Assembly: GCF_009846885.1 (NCBI RefSeq)
Contig: NZ_WUWM01000018.1
Span: 1-64,000 of the forward strand
From: Paenibacillus puerhi
GTDB taxonomy: Bacteria; Bacillota; Bacilli; Paenibacillales; NBRC-103111
Direction of reading: 5' to 3'
DNA: 64,000 nt
Part shown: in pieces, positions 35,229 through 44,068 of the stretch
Position numbering within the stretch: the stretch's first letter is position 1
Layout of the letters: the number at the start of each line of letters is the position of its first letter
Notes under the pieces: model-generated
Told to the model about the DNA's origin: nothing
The model's database searches: none
Seen by the model: only the letters and a program-made list of their open reading frames with translations
Made by a program: the position numbers and the translations under genes

Positions 35229-36536
35229 ATGAACGATCATCAGGCATCCATGCACCACCAGTTGATTATTATCGGTGCAGGCGCATCAGGACTCATGGCC
35301 GCCGTTACTGCGCGAGACTTGGGTATCGATACCGCCATATTGGAGAGTAACGGCCGCATTGGGAAGAAGATCGGAATGACAGGCGACGGCCGCTGCAATA
35401 TTACAAATGATTCCACTGTGACAGGTGCGGACGACGAAGCCGCGGCTCTATTGCGCAAGTATTACGGCAGCCAGGCTGAATTCCCGCTGCCCGTGCTGAA
35501 GCAGTTCGGCATCCGTCAAACGATTGATACCTTCAATGTACTCGGACTTCCACTTACAAGATTGAAAGAAGGCTTACTGTATCCGATGTCGCTGCAGGCT
35601 GCATCCGTGCTGGATATTTTCGAGCTTGCTCTCGAGGAACGGAACGTTTCGGTATACCTCAACAATAAAGTGCTGGATGTTACCGTATCGACGGAGCATC
35701 CGCGATTCAAGATTACATGCCGAACCGAGACGGAGGAGCAGGTTGTCTATACCAGCGAATACTTGTTTCTATGTACGGGCGGTCTTACCGGTCAAAATGC
35801 GGGAACGGACGGATCCGGGTACGCGCTTGCCCAACGTATGGGGCACACCTTGGTTAAGCCTGTGCCGGCCATCGTGCAATTGCAGGTGCAATATCCGCAT
35901 CTGAAGGCGCTGTCCGGCATCAAACTTCAGGGACGAGCCCACATCCTCGTGAACGGCGAAGTCGTCCGCAGCGAAACCGGCGAAATTCATTTCGCCGAAT
36001 ACGGCCTCTCCGGCCCGCCAATTCTCCAGCTCGGCCGGACCGCTGCCGTTCATCTCGCGAGAGGGGATTCCGTGACTGTGTCCGTCGATCTAATGCCGAG
36101 CCGCACACAGGAAGAGGTTAAACAATTTCTGGAGATGAACTGGGGGACGTTCGCACACCGGTCGGTCGCGGAATCTTTCACCGGTTTTTTACACAAGAAG
36201 CTGATCCCCGTCCTGCTGAAGGAAGCGAAAATTGACCCGAACCTGCTTTGCCAGGATTTCTCGTGGAAAACCAAAGGGATCTTTAATAAAATATTGAAGC
36301 GTTGGGACTTTAAAGTGACCGATACCCGTAGCTTCGAGAACGCGCAAGCGACAGCCGGCGGCATCGCTACGAAAGAACTTGTCGCGGACACGTTGGAATC
36401 CAAGCTCGTGCCTGGGCTCTACTTGGCCGGCGAGGTGATGGACGTGGACGGAGACTTCGGCGGCTACAATCTGCAATGGGCCTGGAGCTCCGGTTATGTG
36501 GCCGCGATGGCGCTTGGGAAGCGCATATTCAGATGA
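35229..36536 (+). CDS. HI0933-like NAD(P)/FAD-dependent oxidoreductase, copy 1
   Basis: 435 residues of the HI0933/BaiN-type flavoprotein family. The FAD-binding Rossmann motif IIIGAGASGLMAA is at about residue 14, the family-typical TGDGRCNITN at about 55, and the C-terminal LYLAGEVMDVDGDFGGYNLQWA places the second FAD contact. It is a soluble enzyme; its substrate is unknown (the general family name is aminoacetone oxidase or dehydroxylating reductase, unproved here). The ATG at 35229 gives the normal N-terminus; the open frame up to 35019 includes a terminator and is not part of the protein. A GTG at 35214 is also possible. Directly followed by a close paralogue. Confidence 0.9.
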   Translation: MNDHQASMHHQLIIIGAGASGLMAAVTARDLGIDTAILESNGRIGKKIGMTGDGRCNITNDSTVTGADDEAAALLRKYYGSQAEFPLPVLKQFGIRQTIDTFNVLGLPLTRLKEGLLYPMSLQAASVLDIFELALEERNVSVYLNNKVLDVTVSTEHPRFKITCRTETEEQVVYTSEYLFLCTGGLTGQNAGTDGSGYALAQRMGHTLVKPVPAIVQLQVQYPHLKALSGIKLQGRAHILVNGEVVRSETGEIHFAEYGLSGPPILQLGRTAAVHLARGDSVTVSVDLMPSRTQEEVKQFLEMNWGTFAHRSVAESFTGFLHKKLIPVLLKEAKIDPNLLCQDFSWKTKGIFNKILKRWDFKVTDTRSFENAQATAGGIATKELVADTLESKLVPGLYLAGEVMDVDGDFGGYNLQWAWSSGYVAAMALGKRIFR

Positions 36537-37915
36537 AACCATTGAAAAAAGGAATGCATCCACCACCTATGTCTAAATCCAAATCTAAATCCTCAAAACA
36601 CCACAAGCTGTTCATTATCGGTGCGGGGGCTTCGGGCCTTATGGCTGCCGTTACTGCACGGGATCTGGGGATCGATACCGCGATTATTGAAAGCAATGAC
36701 CGGGTCGGAAAGAAGGTACTAACAACCGGCAATGGGCGTTGCAACATTACGAACGAATCAACGGCGACGGGTACGGACGAAGCAGTCTCTTTATCGCGCA
36801 AATATCACAGCAATCAAGCGGAATTTCCACTGCCTGTGCTGCAGCAATTCGGCGTCCGGCAAACCGTCGATTTCTTCAACACACTCGGTCTTCCGTTGAT
36901 CGCCGTGGAGAATGGCCGGATGTATCCGATGTCGCTGCAGGCTGCATCGGTGTTGGATATTTTCCGAATTGCGTTGGAGGATCGGAATGTTCCGATATAC
37001 TTCAAGACCAAAGTATTAGATGTTACCGTGTCGAAGGAACATCCGCGATTCACGATTTTGTGCCAGACGGAGACAGAGAGTAATGTCGTGTATACCAGCG
37101 ATTATCTCTTCCTCTGTACGGGCGGTCTTACTGCCCCAAAAACAGGAACGGATGGGTCCGGTTACACGCTTGCCCAGCGGCTAGGACACACCCTGATCAA
37201 TCCTGTGCCCGGTATCGTTCAATTGAAGCTGGAATATCCATATCTGAAGGAGATGTCCGGCGTCAAATTTGAGGGACTGAGCCATATCATCGTAAACGGC
37301 GAGTTCATCCGCAGCGAATATGGAGAAATTCTATTTACGGACTACGGCGTCTCCGGCCCGCCGATTCTCCAGTTAAGCCGGAAGGCTGCGTTTCAACTCG
37401 CAAGAGGGGAAAAGGTGATCTTATCGCTTGATTTGATGCCAGATCGCACGGAGGAAGAAGTCGTCGATTTTCTTGATACGCACTGGGGAATGTTCGGACA
37501 CCGGACGGTTGCGGCTTCCCTGATTGGCATCTTAAACAAGAAACTGATCCCCGTCCTGCTGAAAGAGGCAGGTATCGATCAAGAGCTGAACCTGCTATGT
37601 CAAGATTTATCGTGGAAAACCAAGGAAATCTTGTACCGGCTTATGAAGCGTTGGGAGTTTATTGTGACCGATACCAATGGCTTCACGAATGCACAAACGA
37701 CGGCCGGCGGCATCGATACGTCGGAGCTAAAAGAAGGAACGCTGGAATCGAAGCTAGTGCCGGGGCTTTATTTGGCCGGCGAGGTCATGGATGTGGATGG
37801 GGATTGCGGCGGCTATAATCTGCAATGGGCCTGGAGCTCAGGCTATGCCGCCGCGACGGCGCTTGCCGCTTCCTTACCGGCGCGACGTAAGAAGATTGGT
37901 GGTATTCACTCCTAG
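36533..37915 (+). CDS. HI0933-like NAD(P)/FAD-dependent oxidoreductase, copy 2
   Basis: About 460 residues, clearly a tandem duplicate of the preceding gene: FIIGAGASGLMAAVTARDLG, TGNGRCNITN and LYLAGEVMDVDGDCGGYNLQ are shared. It carries a Lys/Ser-rich N-terminal tail (SKSKSKSSKHH) before the Rossmann fold. The ATG at 36533 overlaps the previous stop (ATGA). ATG 36554 and 36569 are alternatives, as no start has an ideal ribosome-binding site. The two copies differ mainly in charged surface positions, so a changed substrate or partner is possible. Confidence 0.88.
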   Translation: MKPLKKGMHPPPMSKSKSKSSKHHKLFIIGAGASGLMAAVTARDLGIDTAIIESNDRVGKKVLTTGNGRCNITNESTATGTDEAVSLSRKYHSNQAEFPLPVLQQFGVRQTVDFFNTLGLPLIAVENGRMYPMSLQAASVLDIFRIALEDRNVPIYFKTKVLDVTVSKEHPRFTILCQTETESNVVYTSDYLFLCTGGLTAPKTGTDGSGYTLAQRLGHTLINPVPGIVQLKLEYPYLKEMSGVKFEGLSHIIVNGEFIRSEYGEILFTDYGVSGPPILQLSRKAAFQLARGEKVILSLDLMPDRTEEEVVDFLDTHWGMFGHRTVAASLIGILNKKLIPVLLKEAGIDQELNLLCQDLSWKTKEILYRLMKRWEFIVTDTNGFTNAQTTAGGIDTSELKEGTLESKLVPGLYLAGEVMDVDGDCGGYNLQWAWSSGYAAATALAASLPARRKKIGGIHS

Positions 37916-37943
37916 CTAGCCTGTACGTTCTTATTCCCTCCAG

Positions 37944-37987
37944 AAACAACAGCTATCGTTTATCACAACGACAGCTGTTGTTTTTGT
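37944..37987 (+). terminator. Terminator after the flavoprotein pair
   Basis: Stem AAACAACAGCT / AGCTGTTGTTT with an internal GTT/AAC pair, then TTTTTG. Confidence 0.8.
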
Positions 37988-37999
37988 TTTCGCCGGTTC

Positions 38000-38057
38000 T
38001 TGACAAGTGAGGTTTATTACAATAAACTTATCGATATAAGGTTTACTGAAATAAACC
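38000..38057 (+). promoter_or_regulatory. Promoter with two BlaI/MecI-type operators
   Basis: TTGACA at 38000-38005 and TAAACT at 38023-38028 are 17 bases apart. Operator 1, GTTTAT-N4-ATAAAC at 38012-38027, covers the -10 element. Operator 2, GGTTTA-N6-TAAACC at 38040-38057, lies just downstream. This matches the way BlaI-type repressors shut off their own operon. Confidence 0.8.
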
Positions 38058-38075
38058 CATTAAGGGGCGATCCGA

Positions 38076-38435
38076 ATGGAACCGTACAAATTATTCGATG
38101 CCGAGTATAAATTTGCCTGTCTGATCTGGGACAATGAACCCATTAATTCTACAGACCTTGTAAAGCTAAGCCAGACCAAGTTAGGCTGGAAGAAGTCCAC
38201 GACCTATACGGTTCTTAGAAAGCTCTGCGAGCGGGGAATCCTTAAGAACGAGCAAGCGATGGTCACTGCCATTATTAAGAAAACAGATGCACAGAAATAC
38301 GAAAGCCAGACGGTGGTTGAAAAAGCCTTCAATGGGTCGCTGCCGCAGTTTTTAACCGCGTTTCTAGGGGAAAAGAAGCTTTCCGAAGAAGAAGCAGAAG
38401 AGCTGAAGCGGATTATTGAGGAGGCAACCAGATGA
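38076..38435 (+). CDS. BlaI/MecI-family repressor
   Basis: 119 residues, a winged-helix repressor of the BlaI/MecI/CopY family: the recognition part is KKSTTYTVLRKLCERGILKNE (residues about 35-55). The C-terminal dimerisation part is the region normally cut by the cognate membrane protease. Start ATG 38076 with AAGGGGCG upstream. It overlaps the M56 protease gene by four bases and lies right behind two operators it likely binds, so the pair is autoregulated. Confidence 0.93.
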   Translation: MEPYKLFDAEYKFACLIWDNEPINSTDLVKLSQTKLGWKKSTTYTVLRKLCERGILKNEQAMVTAIIKKTDAQKYESQTVVEKAFNGSLPQFLTAFLGEKKLSEEEAEELKRIIEEATR

Positions 38436-39883
38436 CGAACCTGTTTCTTAGTATCCTTAGTATGAGCATTACGGCAAGCTATGTCGCATTTGCGGTTATG
38501 ATTGCGAGATGCTTGCTGAGGCGCGCTCCTAAACTATTCTCCTATATATTATGGTCGGCCGTTATCATCAGACTGGTTATTCCCACCAGTTTCGCTTCAA
38601 GCTTTAGTATCTTACGATTGCTGCAGCCCGAGGCCCAAGCTGGCACAAGTTTCATGGAGTTTATGCCGCAGGGTATGGGGATGCAGAAAAGTCCGGTTGT
38701 GGAAGCTGGAATTAGCCGGATCAGCACTTTTGTATATTCATCTCTTCCAGGTGCTGCCTCCATGGCAAGCGTAAATCCCCTGCAGATCCTTATAGAGATC
38801 GGAAGTATAATCTGGATAACGGGCGCAGCCCTTCTTTTCCTTTACAGTGTGAGTTCATACTTGAAGATACGGGCCAAAGTCCGAACCGCAACTCTTGTCA
38901 AAGATAATATCTATGAGACTGACCAGATTGCTACACCCTTCGTTTGCGGGTTTCTGAAGCCGACTATTTACCTTCCGACCGGCATGGGCGAGCATGAGCT
39001 GTCTTATATTTTACTGCACGAGCAAACTCATATCAGGAGACGGGACTATCTGATAAAACCTTTTGCATTTATGCTGCTGATCGTTCATTGGTTTAACCCG
39101 CTTATGTGGCTGTCCTATGCGCATATGAGTAAAGATATGGAGATGTCTTGCGATGAGAGTGTCATCAATAAGATGGGGCAGCAGATTAAAGGAAGCTACT
39201 CGACCTCCTTGCTTTCTCTTTCTATGGGCAGAAGTGGGCTGCTGACCGGTAGTCCGCTTGCTTTTGGAGAGAGGAATGTGAAGGCAAGAATTCAACATAT
39301 TCTCGCTTATCGCCAGCCGTCTTCTAGGATGATGGCAGTTTATATGCTTGTTATCGCAGCCTTGGTTGTGGGATGTACAGCCAATCCTAAGCCACCGCTC
39401 CCCATATCGCAGCCAACCTACTTCGGCTATCATTTAGACAAGCTTATAAAAAACAAAACCCTTTATGTGGGCAATCATGTCAAGGTAGGTGGTCTCATCG
39501 GAGGAATGCCCAAGCCGGCAGGCTTGGAGGTTACCGGATTGGAGCTTCAAACGAAAGCTCAGCCTTATGGAGTGACCATTAATTACGTTAGGAGTGACTC
39601 CACTGAAGCGGCAAAGGAAGGAGCAATAAGCGGAGAAGCTTTTTACCGCAATTCCCTTCTGCTCTTAAGCCTGATTGATAACGTCGATAGCATAACCCAT
39701 TCGATGGTGGACAACACGGACCTGAGTGATGGGGCTGCCTACAGCTATACGTTTACAAGAGAACAGGTCAATCAACGGTTCGGAGAGGATGTCCGCAATC
39801 ATGCCGCAGACGAAGCAAGCTTGCGGCAACTGATTGATCGCTTAAACGGATTGTCCATAAAGGAGGCTAGTAATCCCGGCTAA
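38432..39883 (+). CDS. BlaR1-type M56 membrane metallopeptidase with DUF4825-like extracellular domain
   Basis: 483 residues. Membrane segments at about 5-25, 35-55, 115-140 and 300-320 surround a cytoplasmic M56 zinc protease with LLHEQTHIRRRDY (HExxH) and the downstream EMSCDESV. Instead of a penicillin-binding sensor domain it has a 150-residue extracellular region that resembles DUF4825, so it probably senses something other than beta-lactams. A Cys after the last membrane segment (VVGCTANP) recalls a lipobox. By analogy with BlaR1 it would cleave the BlaI-like repressor on sensing its signal. Confidence 0.9.
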   Translation: MTNLFLSILSMSITASYVAFAVMIARCLLRRAPKLFSYILWSAVIIRLVIPTSFASSFSILRLLQPEAQAGTSFMEFMPQGMGMQKSPVVEAGISRISTFVYSSLPGAASMASVNPLQILIEIGSIIWITGAALLFLYSVSSYLKIRAKVRTATLVKDNIYETDQIATPFVCGFLKPTIYLPTGMGEHELSYILLHEQTHIRRRDYLIKPFAFMLLIVHWFNPLMWLSYAHMSKDMEMSCDESVINKMGQQIKGSYSTSLLSLSMGRSGLLTGSPLAFGERNVKARIQHILAYRQPSSRMMAVYMLVIAALVVGCTANPKPPLPISQPTYFGYHLDKLIKNKTLYVGNHVKVGGLIGGMPKPAGLEVTGLELQTKAQPYGVTINYVRSDSTEAAKEGAISGEAFYRNSLLLLSLIDNVDSITHSMVDNTDLSDGAAYSYTFTREQVNQRFGEDVRNHAADEASLRQLIDRLNGLSIKEASNPG

Positions 39884-39941
39884 GGCTGATTCGCTGTCTC
39901 TATCACTGCCGGCGGTTCGAGAATCCAGGTCTAGCCGTTAG

Positions 39942-39978
39942 GCAAAAAGCATCGGCCTTTTGGGTCGATGCTTTTTGC
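39942..39978 (+). terminator. Terminator of the BlaI/M56 operon
   Basis: Perfect 13-base stem GCAAAAAGCATCG / CGATGCTTTTTGC; the T-run is inside the 3' arm. Confidence 0.8.
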
Positions 39979-40113
39979 TGGTCAGCGGAGGCGGCTTGAA
40001 GCGGAGCTAGCGGCCGCTTTGGTCAGCCTAGGGACACGGGGCGGTTATACAAATGATCCATAAATTGAGAGAAACTGTGGTCCTCCCCCAAGGCCCCCTC
40101 TTCCTAACTCCAA

Positions 40114-40142
40114 TTGATCTATCCAGACGCAGGATATATAAT
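40114..40142 (+). promoter_or_regulatory. Promoter of the two GNAT genes
   Basis: TTGATC (40114-40119), 17 bases, TATAAT (40137-40142). It lies in the 340-bp gap after the M56 gene, which otherwise holds only the terminator. AAAGGAG at about 40208 serves the first GNAT gene. Confidence 0.6.
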
Positions 40143-40223
40143 TCAAACTAATACCCGTCAGGTAATTTTTACCTAAGTTTATTGTCTTTATCCAAAAGCG
40201 GGTCTAGGAAAGGAGCATAGCCC

Positions 40224-40763
40224 ATGAGGCTGGAAACGGATCGTTTGATCATCAGGGAATACGCACCAAGCGATGCGGCAGACGTCCATCAATACGCGTC
40301 GAATGCGGAAGTGGCCGCCTACATGATCTGGGGGCCGAATACAGAGGAAGAGACAGCTGCGTTTATAGACCGGACTATCGAGATGCAGCGGCAGCAGCCG
40401 CGCGTAGACTACGAGCTAGCGGTAGTTTTGAAGGCGAGCCATCAGCTCATAGGCGGTTGCGGCATTCACATTTCCGAGCCTGGGCAGGGAGAGATCGGCT
40501 ATTGCTTCCATCCTCTGTACTGGAGACAGGGATATGCCTCAGAATCGGCCAGGGCGCTGCTGCGATTGGGCTTCCAGGAGCTTGGCCTGCATCGGATCTA
40601 TGCGACTTGTCGGCCAGACAACCGAGGCTCAGCTAAAGTCATGGAGAGTATCGGTATGAGATACGAGGGACATTTGCGCGAGCATATGCGTCATAAAGGG
40701 AAATGGCATGATTCCTTTCAATATTCTATCCTGGAACACGAATTTAAAGGAGATCAATCATGA
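40224..40763 (+). CDS. GNAT acetyltransferase, RimJ/RimL type
   Basis: 179 residues of the RimJ/RimL-like GNAT subfamily: RLIIREYAPSDAADV at the start, acetyl-CoA-binding YWRQGYASESARALL (about 110-125), and CRPDNRGSAKVMESIGM. The substrate could be a ribosomal protein N-terminus, a small amine or an antibiotic; the sequence does not decide. It overlaps the next GNAT gene by four bases, so the two are co-translated. Confidence 0.92.
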   Translation: MRLETDRLIIREYAPSDAADVHQYASNAEVAAYMIWGPNTEEETAAFIDRTIEMQRQQPRVDYELAVVLKASHQLIGGCGIHISEPGQGEIGYCFHPLYWRQGYASESARALLRLGFQELGLHRIYATCRPDNRGSAKVMESIGMRYEGHLREHMRHKGKWHDSFQYSILEHEFKGDQS

Positions 40764-41218
40764 ACATAAGACGGGCGAAGGAAGAAGATATACCGGCACT
40801 TATCCTTATGCGCTGGGAATTTACTTTGGAGCATCAGCCGGAAATCCAGGATGAATTCGAGCTGTTTGCCGTGGAATGCCGGGTATTTCTTGAGCAGGCG
40901 ATACGGGGCGAGCGGTGGCATATCTGGGTGGCGGAGACGGATGGAGTCCTTGTGTCGCATCTGTACATTCAATTGATCGACAAGGTGCCACGGCCGGGGC
41001 GAATTACATATCCGTTTGCCTACATGACGAACGTCTACACGGATCCGGACTATCGGTCACGGGGAATAGGAAGTCAGCTGTTCCGAACTGTACAGGAATG
41101 GGCAACGGACAATAAAATGGAGTTCATCATCGTATGGCCCAGTGATGAAGCCGTGCCCTTCTATTCGAGACTTGGCTACAAACGATGTACAGAGCCGATG
41201 GAGCTGACCCTGGAGTAA
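40760..41218 (+). CDS. GNAT acetyltransferase
   Basis: 152 residues, GNAT fold with acetyl-CoA motif VYTDPDYRSRGIGSQLFRTV at about 93-112 and the final strand FYSRLGYKRC. Start ATG overlaps the preceding stop (ATGA), with AAAGGAG upstream inside the preceding gene. The target is unknown. Confidence 0.92.
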   Translation: MNIRRAKEEDIPALILMRWEFTLEHQPEIQDEFELFAVECRVFLEQAIRGERWHIWVAETDGVLVSHLYIQLIDKVPRPGRITYPFAYMTNVYTDPDYRSRGIGSQLFRTVQEWATDNKMEFIIVWPSDEAVPFYSRLGYKRCTEPMELTLE

Positions 41219-41263
41219 AAGCAACAGGTCTACATGTCGAAGAGTCCAGAGGAGGGCTTGCGG

Positions 41264-42097
41264 TTGAGTTCGAACGATGTTAATTGGGGCAAATATAAAA
41301 TACCGCCTACCCTGCAAATTCTTATCGACTTGGATCGGGAATTAACGGCGGAAGGAAAGAGCATGATGGATGGGCTTAAATTCAATCTGACTGGGGAGGG
41401 TTATCGGTACTTCAGTACGCCCTGCGATGTGGTGGTATTTGGCAGCATCGGTGTCGATGGCATTCATTATGGATTCCTAACGGATTTTGGTTCGGTCAGC
41501 GATCTGGAGCAGGCGCCTATTGTTTGTGTCAGCCCCATGGACTTTGATCAGCCTACACAGCTTATAGCTGCAAACCTTCGTGATTTTTTGCGTGTGAATT
41601 TGACAGACGATGCGTTGTTTTATAATAGATTTGCCGACGAACAGACGTACTTAGTCCAAAAGAAAGAGTGGGAGAAAGAAGCAAATCATTCTCCCTATGT
41701 GCAGGCGGATGAGAACAAACGAATCACGGAAGAGGTGATAAGCCGACTAAGGGAGCGAATCGTTCTCCCCGATATCGAGAATCCGTTCATGTATATGAGG
41801 AGCGTCCGTGAAGCTCGACAAGAAAGTATCGCCATACCTACTCAAGACGGACTGGGCGTGGTAACTTCCGAACCACTATCGGAGGCTGTGACATTCATTC
41901 GATTTCCCATCCCAAGAGACCGGTTCGTTACTATCTCCGAGCTTGAATCCTTCTTACAAACCGCGAATAACCTCTCCAAGCTCGCCGTGGTCCGCGATAT
42001 TCAGCTGCAGGCCGAAACGGAATTAAGGGAAAGGATCGCAGTCGAATTGGAAGGAATGGGCCTCAAGGAGGAGGCCACCAGAATCATGTGGGGATAA
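41264..42097 (+). CDS. Unassigned soluble protein (SUKH/SMI1-KNR4-like first half?)
   Basis: About 277 residues. The TTG at 41264 is preceded by AGAGGAGGG seven bases away and is better supported than the ATG at 41234. The first half (RYFSTPCDVVVFGSIGVDGIHYGF then PIVCVSPMDFD and NLRDFLRV) recalls the SMI1/KNR4 (SUKH) immunity-protein pattern, weakly. The second half has no recognised motif. No signal peptide or membrane segment. No toxin partner is visible nearby. Confidence 0.7.
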   Translation: MSSNDVNWGKYKIPPTLQILIDLDRELTAEGKSMMDGLKFNLTGEGYRYFSTPCDVVVFGSIGVDGIHYGFLTDFGSVSDLEQAPIVCVSPMDFDQPTQLIAANLRDFLRVNLTDDALFYNRFADEQTYLVQKKEWEKEANHSPYVQADENKRITEEVISRLRERIVLPDIENPFMYMRSVREARQESIAIPTQDGLGVVTSEPLSEAVTFIRFPIPRDRFVTISELESFLQTANNLSKLAVVRDIQLQAETELRERIAVELEGMGLKEEATRIMWG

Positions 42098-42103
42098 GCT
42101 CCC

Positions 42104-42511
42104 TTACCGTGCCCTCATTCGGTTATTCCTTGGCTTATGCTCGACTTCGGCAAGGCCTAATGCCTCCATCAGTGGGGGGATGTACATGCCGAATCTTCCG
42201 CGGAACCCTTTCTTCAAGCCATACCAACCGCCAATCGGGTTGTCAGGAGAACGACCCCATGCCTCGACGGTACCTTCCTTGGCCGGCTTCTGCTCATCCG
42301 CGCTGCCCAGCTCTATCCAATCCCCATGCTGCTTGAGCATAGCGTATAAGTCGTCAATGCAGCGGTAATCGTAATGCAGGATGGTTTTGCCTACCGTGCA
42401 GACGAGAATGGCTTTGCCATCTTTTTCATCTTTATACATCTCATATTCGGAAGTAAGAGGAGGCGTTTTTAATTTCCATGGATGCTCTTTGGTGCCTATC
42501 GCTGTCGACAT
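42104..42511 (-). CDS. Small soluble protein, unassigned (135 aa)
   Basis: A minus-strand gene with AAAGGAG ahead of its ATG at 42511, ending seven bases from the convergent previous gene. The product has an alternating strand/loop pattern (GKAILVCTVGKTILHYDYRC, then GGWYGLKKGFRGRFGMYIPP). No family is recognised. The ribosome-binding site and the position between other genes make it credible. The Arg-rich tail (RNNRMRAR) may bind nucleic acid. Confidence 0.72.
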   Translation of the reverse strand: MSTAIGTKEHPWKLKTPPLTSEYEMYKDEKDGKAILVCTVGKTILHYDYRCIDDLYAMLKQHGDWIELGSADEQKPAKEGTVEAWGRSPDNPIGGWYGLKKGFRGRFGMYIPPLMEALGLAEVEHKPRNNRMRAR

Positions 42512-42600
42512 ATCCTGGCTCCTTTGCTTGTTCTGTTACCATATAAACTAGTTACACCATACCATAATCCGTGTCGGAAATCTCCGGTCGGGGAGGCATT

Positions 42601-43038
42601 ATGAATTCATTGAAAGCGGCTTACCGTTCCATGTCAAACCATATGGTTCTGATTGTTATTGTTGTCATACTGATGATGATTCCCGCTTATGCGACCTGGG
42701 GAGAATACATCCATTCCGGCTACTGGAAAGAAACGCTTCCTGTACCTGTGTGGTTTTGGCCTGGAGCGGAGGGGAAATGGTCTGTACAGTCACCCGCCTG
42801 GATCGTGCTTGGGCTATTCACGTCGGTCTATTTACTCGGTATAGGGAGAATGGCCAAGGCGCGCACATTGGGGCATATCACACTTGTCTATGCGGCTTCC
42901 ATCCTGCTGGCCCAGTTATCCGCAGGGCTCATCAACGGATTAGCCGGCTGGCAGGATAGCCAGCAAATGGTGGCAAGCCAGATGCAAGGGAACATGCACC
43001 GGATGAACCTCCCGATCTACGCGAAGATGAGCACATAG
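42601..43038 (+). CDS. Small membrane protein, unassigned (145 aa)
   Basis: ATG 42601 follows GGGGAGG. Three hydrophobic segments: about residues 15-35, 65-85 and 98-118. A short loop after the first is rich in aromatic residues (EYIHSGYWKETLPVPVWFW). No motif is recognised. It is divergent from the 42104-42511 gene. Confidence 0.7.
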   Translation: MNSLKAAYRSMSNHMVLIVIVVILMMIPAYATWGEYIHSGYWKETLPVPVWFWPGAEGKWSVQSPAWIVLGLFTSVYLLGIGRMAKARTLGHITLVYAASILLAQLSAGLINGLAGWQDSQQMVASQMQGNMHRMNLPIYAKMST

Positions 43039-43280
43039 GCTGGTTCGACAAACCAGTCGTTCTATGATATGGTGGGAGTATCTCATAGGCATTCCACTCT
43101 TCGGAGTGGGGTGCCTTCCTGCATATGTGGGGGGATTTTACATTTAATGTCTTGTAACGGTTCATGGAGAATGAAGTGGAGGTGGTGATGCTATGTTTCT
43201 CTCTGTAGCCCCGATCAGGGGAGAAGTTATGAGTAAGGAAAGAAAACAAAGATTATTTCATGATGAGGAGCGAGCATAGC

Positions 43281-43826
43281 ATGACAACCTTATTTCAAGC
43301 CGAAAATCGTACACGTTTGAATACATCCGGACTTCGTAATCTGCGCAGAACGGGTCGGTTGCCCGGGATTGTTTTTGGAAAAAACACGGAGAATAGAATG
43401 ATTCATATCTCGGCGACCGACTTTCAGAAATGGTTAAAGCAAGGAGCTTCCGGCTTTATCGAGCTGCAGCTGGGAGAAAAGGACTCCGTGTCCGTTCTGC
43501 TGGAGGATCTCCAGCGCGATCCGGTTACACGCGATCTGCTGCATGTGGATTTCCAGCAGGTGCAGGCCAACGAGATCGTGCGCACGAAGATCCCGGTCAA
43601 GTTCACCGGCACGCCTATCGGTACGAAGCAAGGCGGAGTCGTACAGGTTCAGTGCGCTTGGATCGAGGTCGAAGCTCTTCCAAAGCATTTGCCTGACGTG
43701 ATGGAATACGATATCGGCGGCATGAATGTAGGGGAATCGGTTCATGTGCAGGATATAGCGTTTTCGGAAAATGTAACGGTCATTTCGGAGAAGAACGAAT
43801 TTCTATTGTCGGTCGTTAAGCCTTAA
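43281..43826 (+). CDS. rplY: Ribosomal protein L25 / general stress protein Ctc
   Basis: 181 residues from ATG 43281. An N-terminal L25 beta-barrel that binds 5S rRNA (RNLRRTGRLPGIVFG, HISATDFQKWL, DPVTRDLLHVDFQQV) and the C-terminal TL5-like domain (PVKFTGTPIGTKQGG through NVTVISEKNEFLL). The long two-domain form is normal for Firmicute Ctc. An ATG at 43260 is also in frame; GAGGAG at about 43264 supports the later start. It has no operon partner here, whereas ctc often sits beside spoVC/pth. Confidence 0.93.
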   Translation: MTTLFQAENRTRLNTSGLRNLRRTGRLPGIVFGKNTENRMIHISATDFQKWLKQGASGFIELQLGEKDSVSVLLEDLQRDPVTRDLLHVDFQQVQANEIVRTKIPVKFTGTPIGTKQGGVVQVQCAWIEVEALPKHLPDVMEYDIGGMNVGESVHVQDIAFSENVTVISEKNEFLLSVVKP

Positions 43827-43852
43827 CTTGACCGGCTCTATTCCTAAGTTGA

Positions 43853-43888
43853 AGCCGTGCTGGCAGCTTGTCTGCAGCACGGCTTTTT
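43853..43888 (+). terminator. Terminator of the L25 gene
   Basis: Stem AGCCGTGCTG / CAGCACGGCT followed by TTTTT. Confidence 0.9.
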
Positions 43889-43970
43889 GATGTAGGCGGA
43901 CTGCGCTCTCGCCCCTGGAAGACAGGTGCACTTTCTTGACAGGCTAGAAGTATTGGTATAGCCTAAAATA

Positions 43971-43988
43971 GGAATGAATATTCATTCC
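43971..43988. promoter_or_regulatory. Perfect 18-bp palindrome, likely TetR-family operator of the P450 gene
   Basis: GGAATGAATATTCATTCC lies about 80 bases before the P450 start, just downstream of a possible -35 TTGACA (43936-43941). CYP102 genes of Bacillus are repressed by TetR-type proteins (FatR, BscR) relieved by fatty acids. The half-site ATGAATATTCAT is typical of that family. No TetR gene is adjacent. Confidence 0.65.
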
Positions 43989-44068
43989 CTATTGATTGCT
44001 GCGCGAAACGATTGGAATAACCGAGTATATTTAAACCCATACTAGCCTTTATTTGGAGGAGACGGCAT

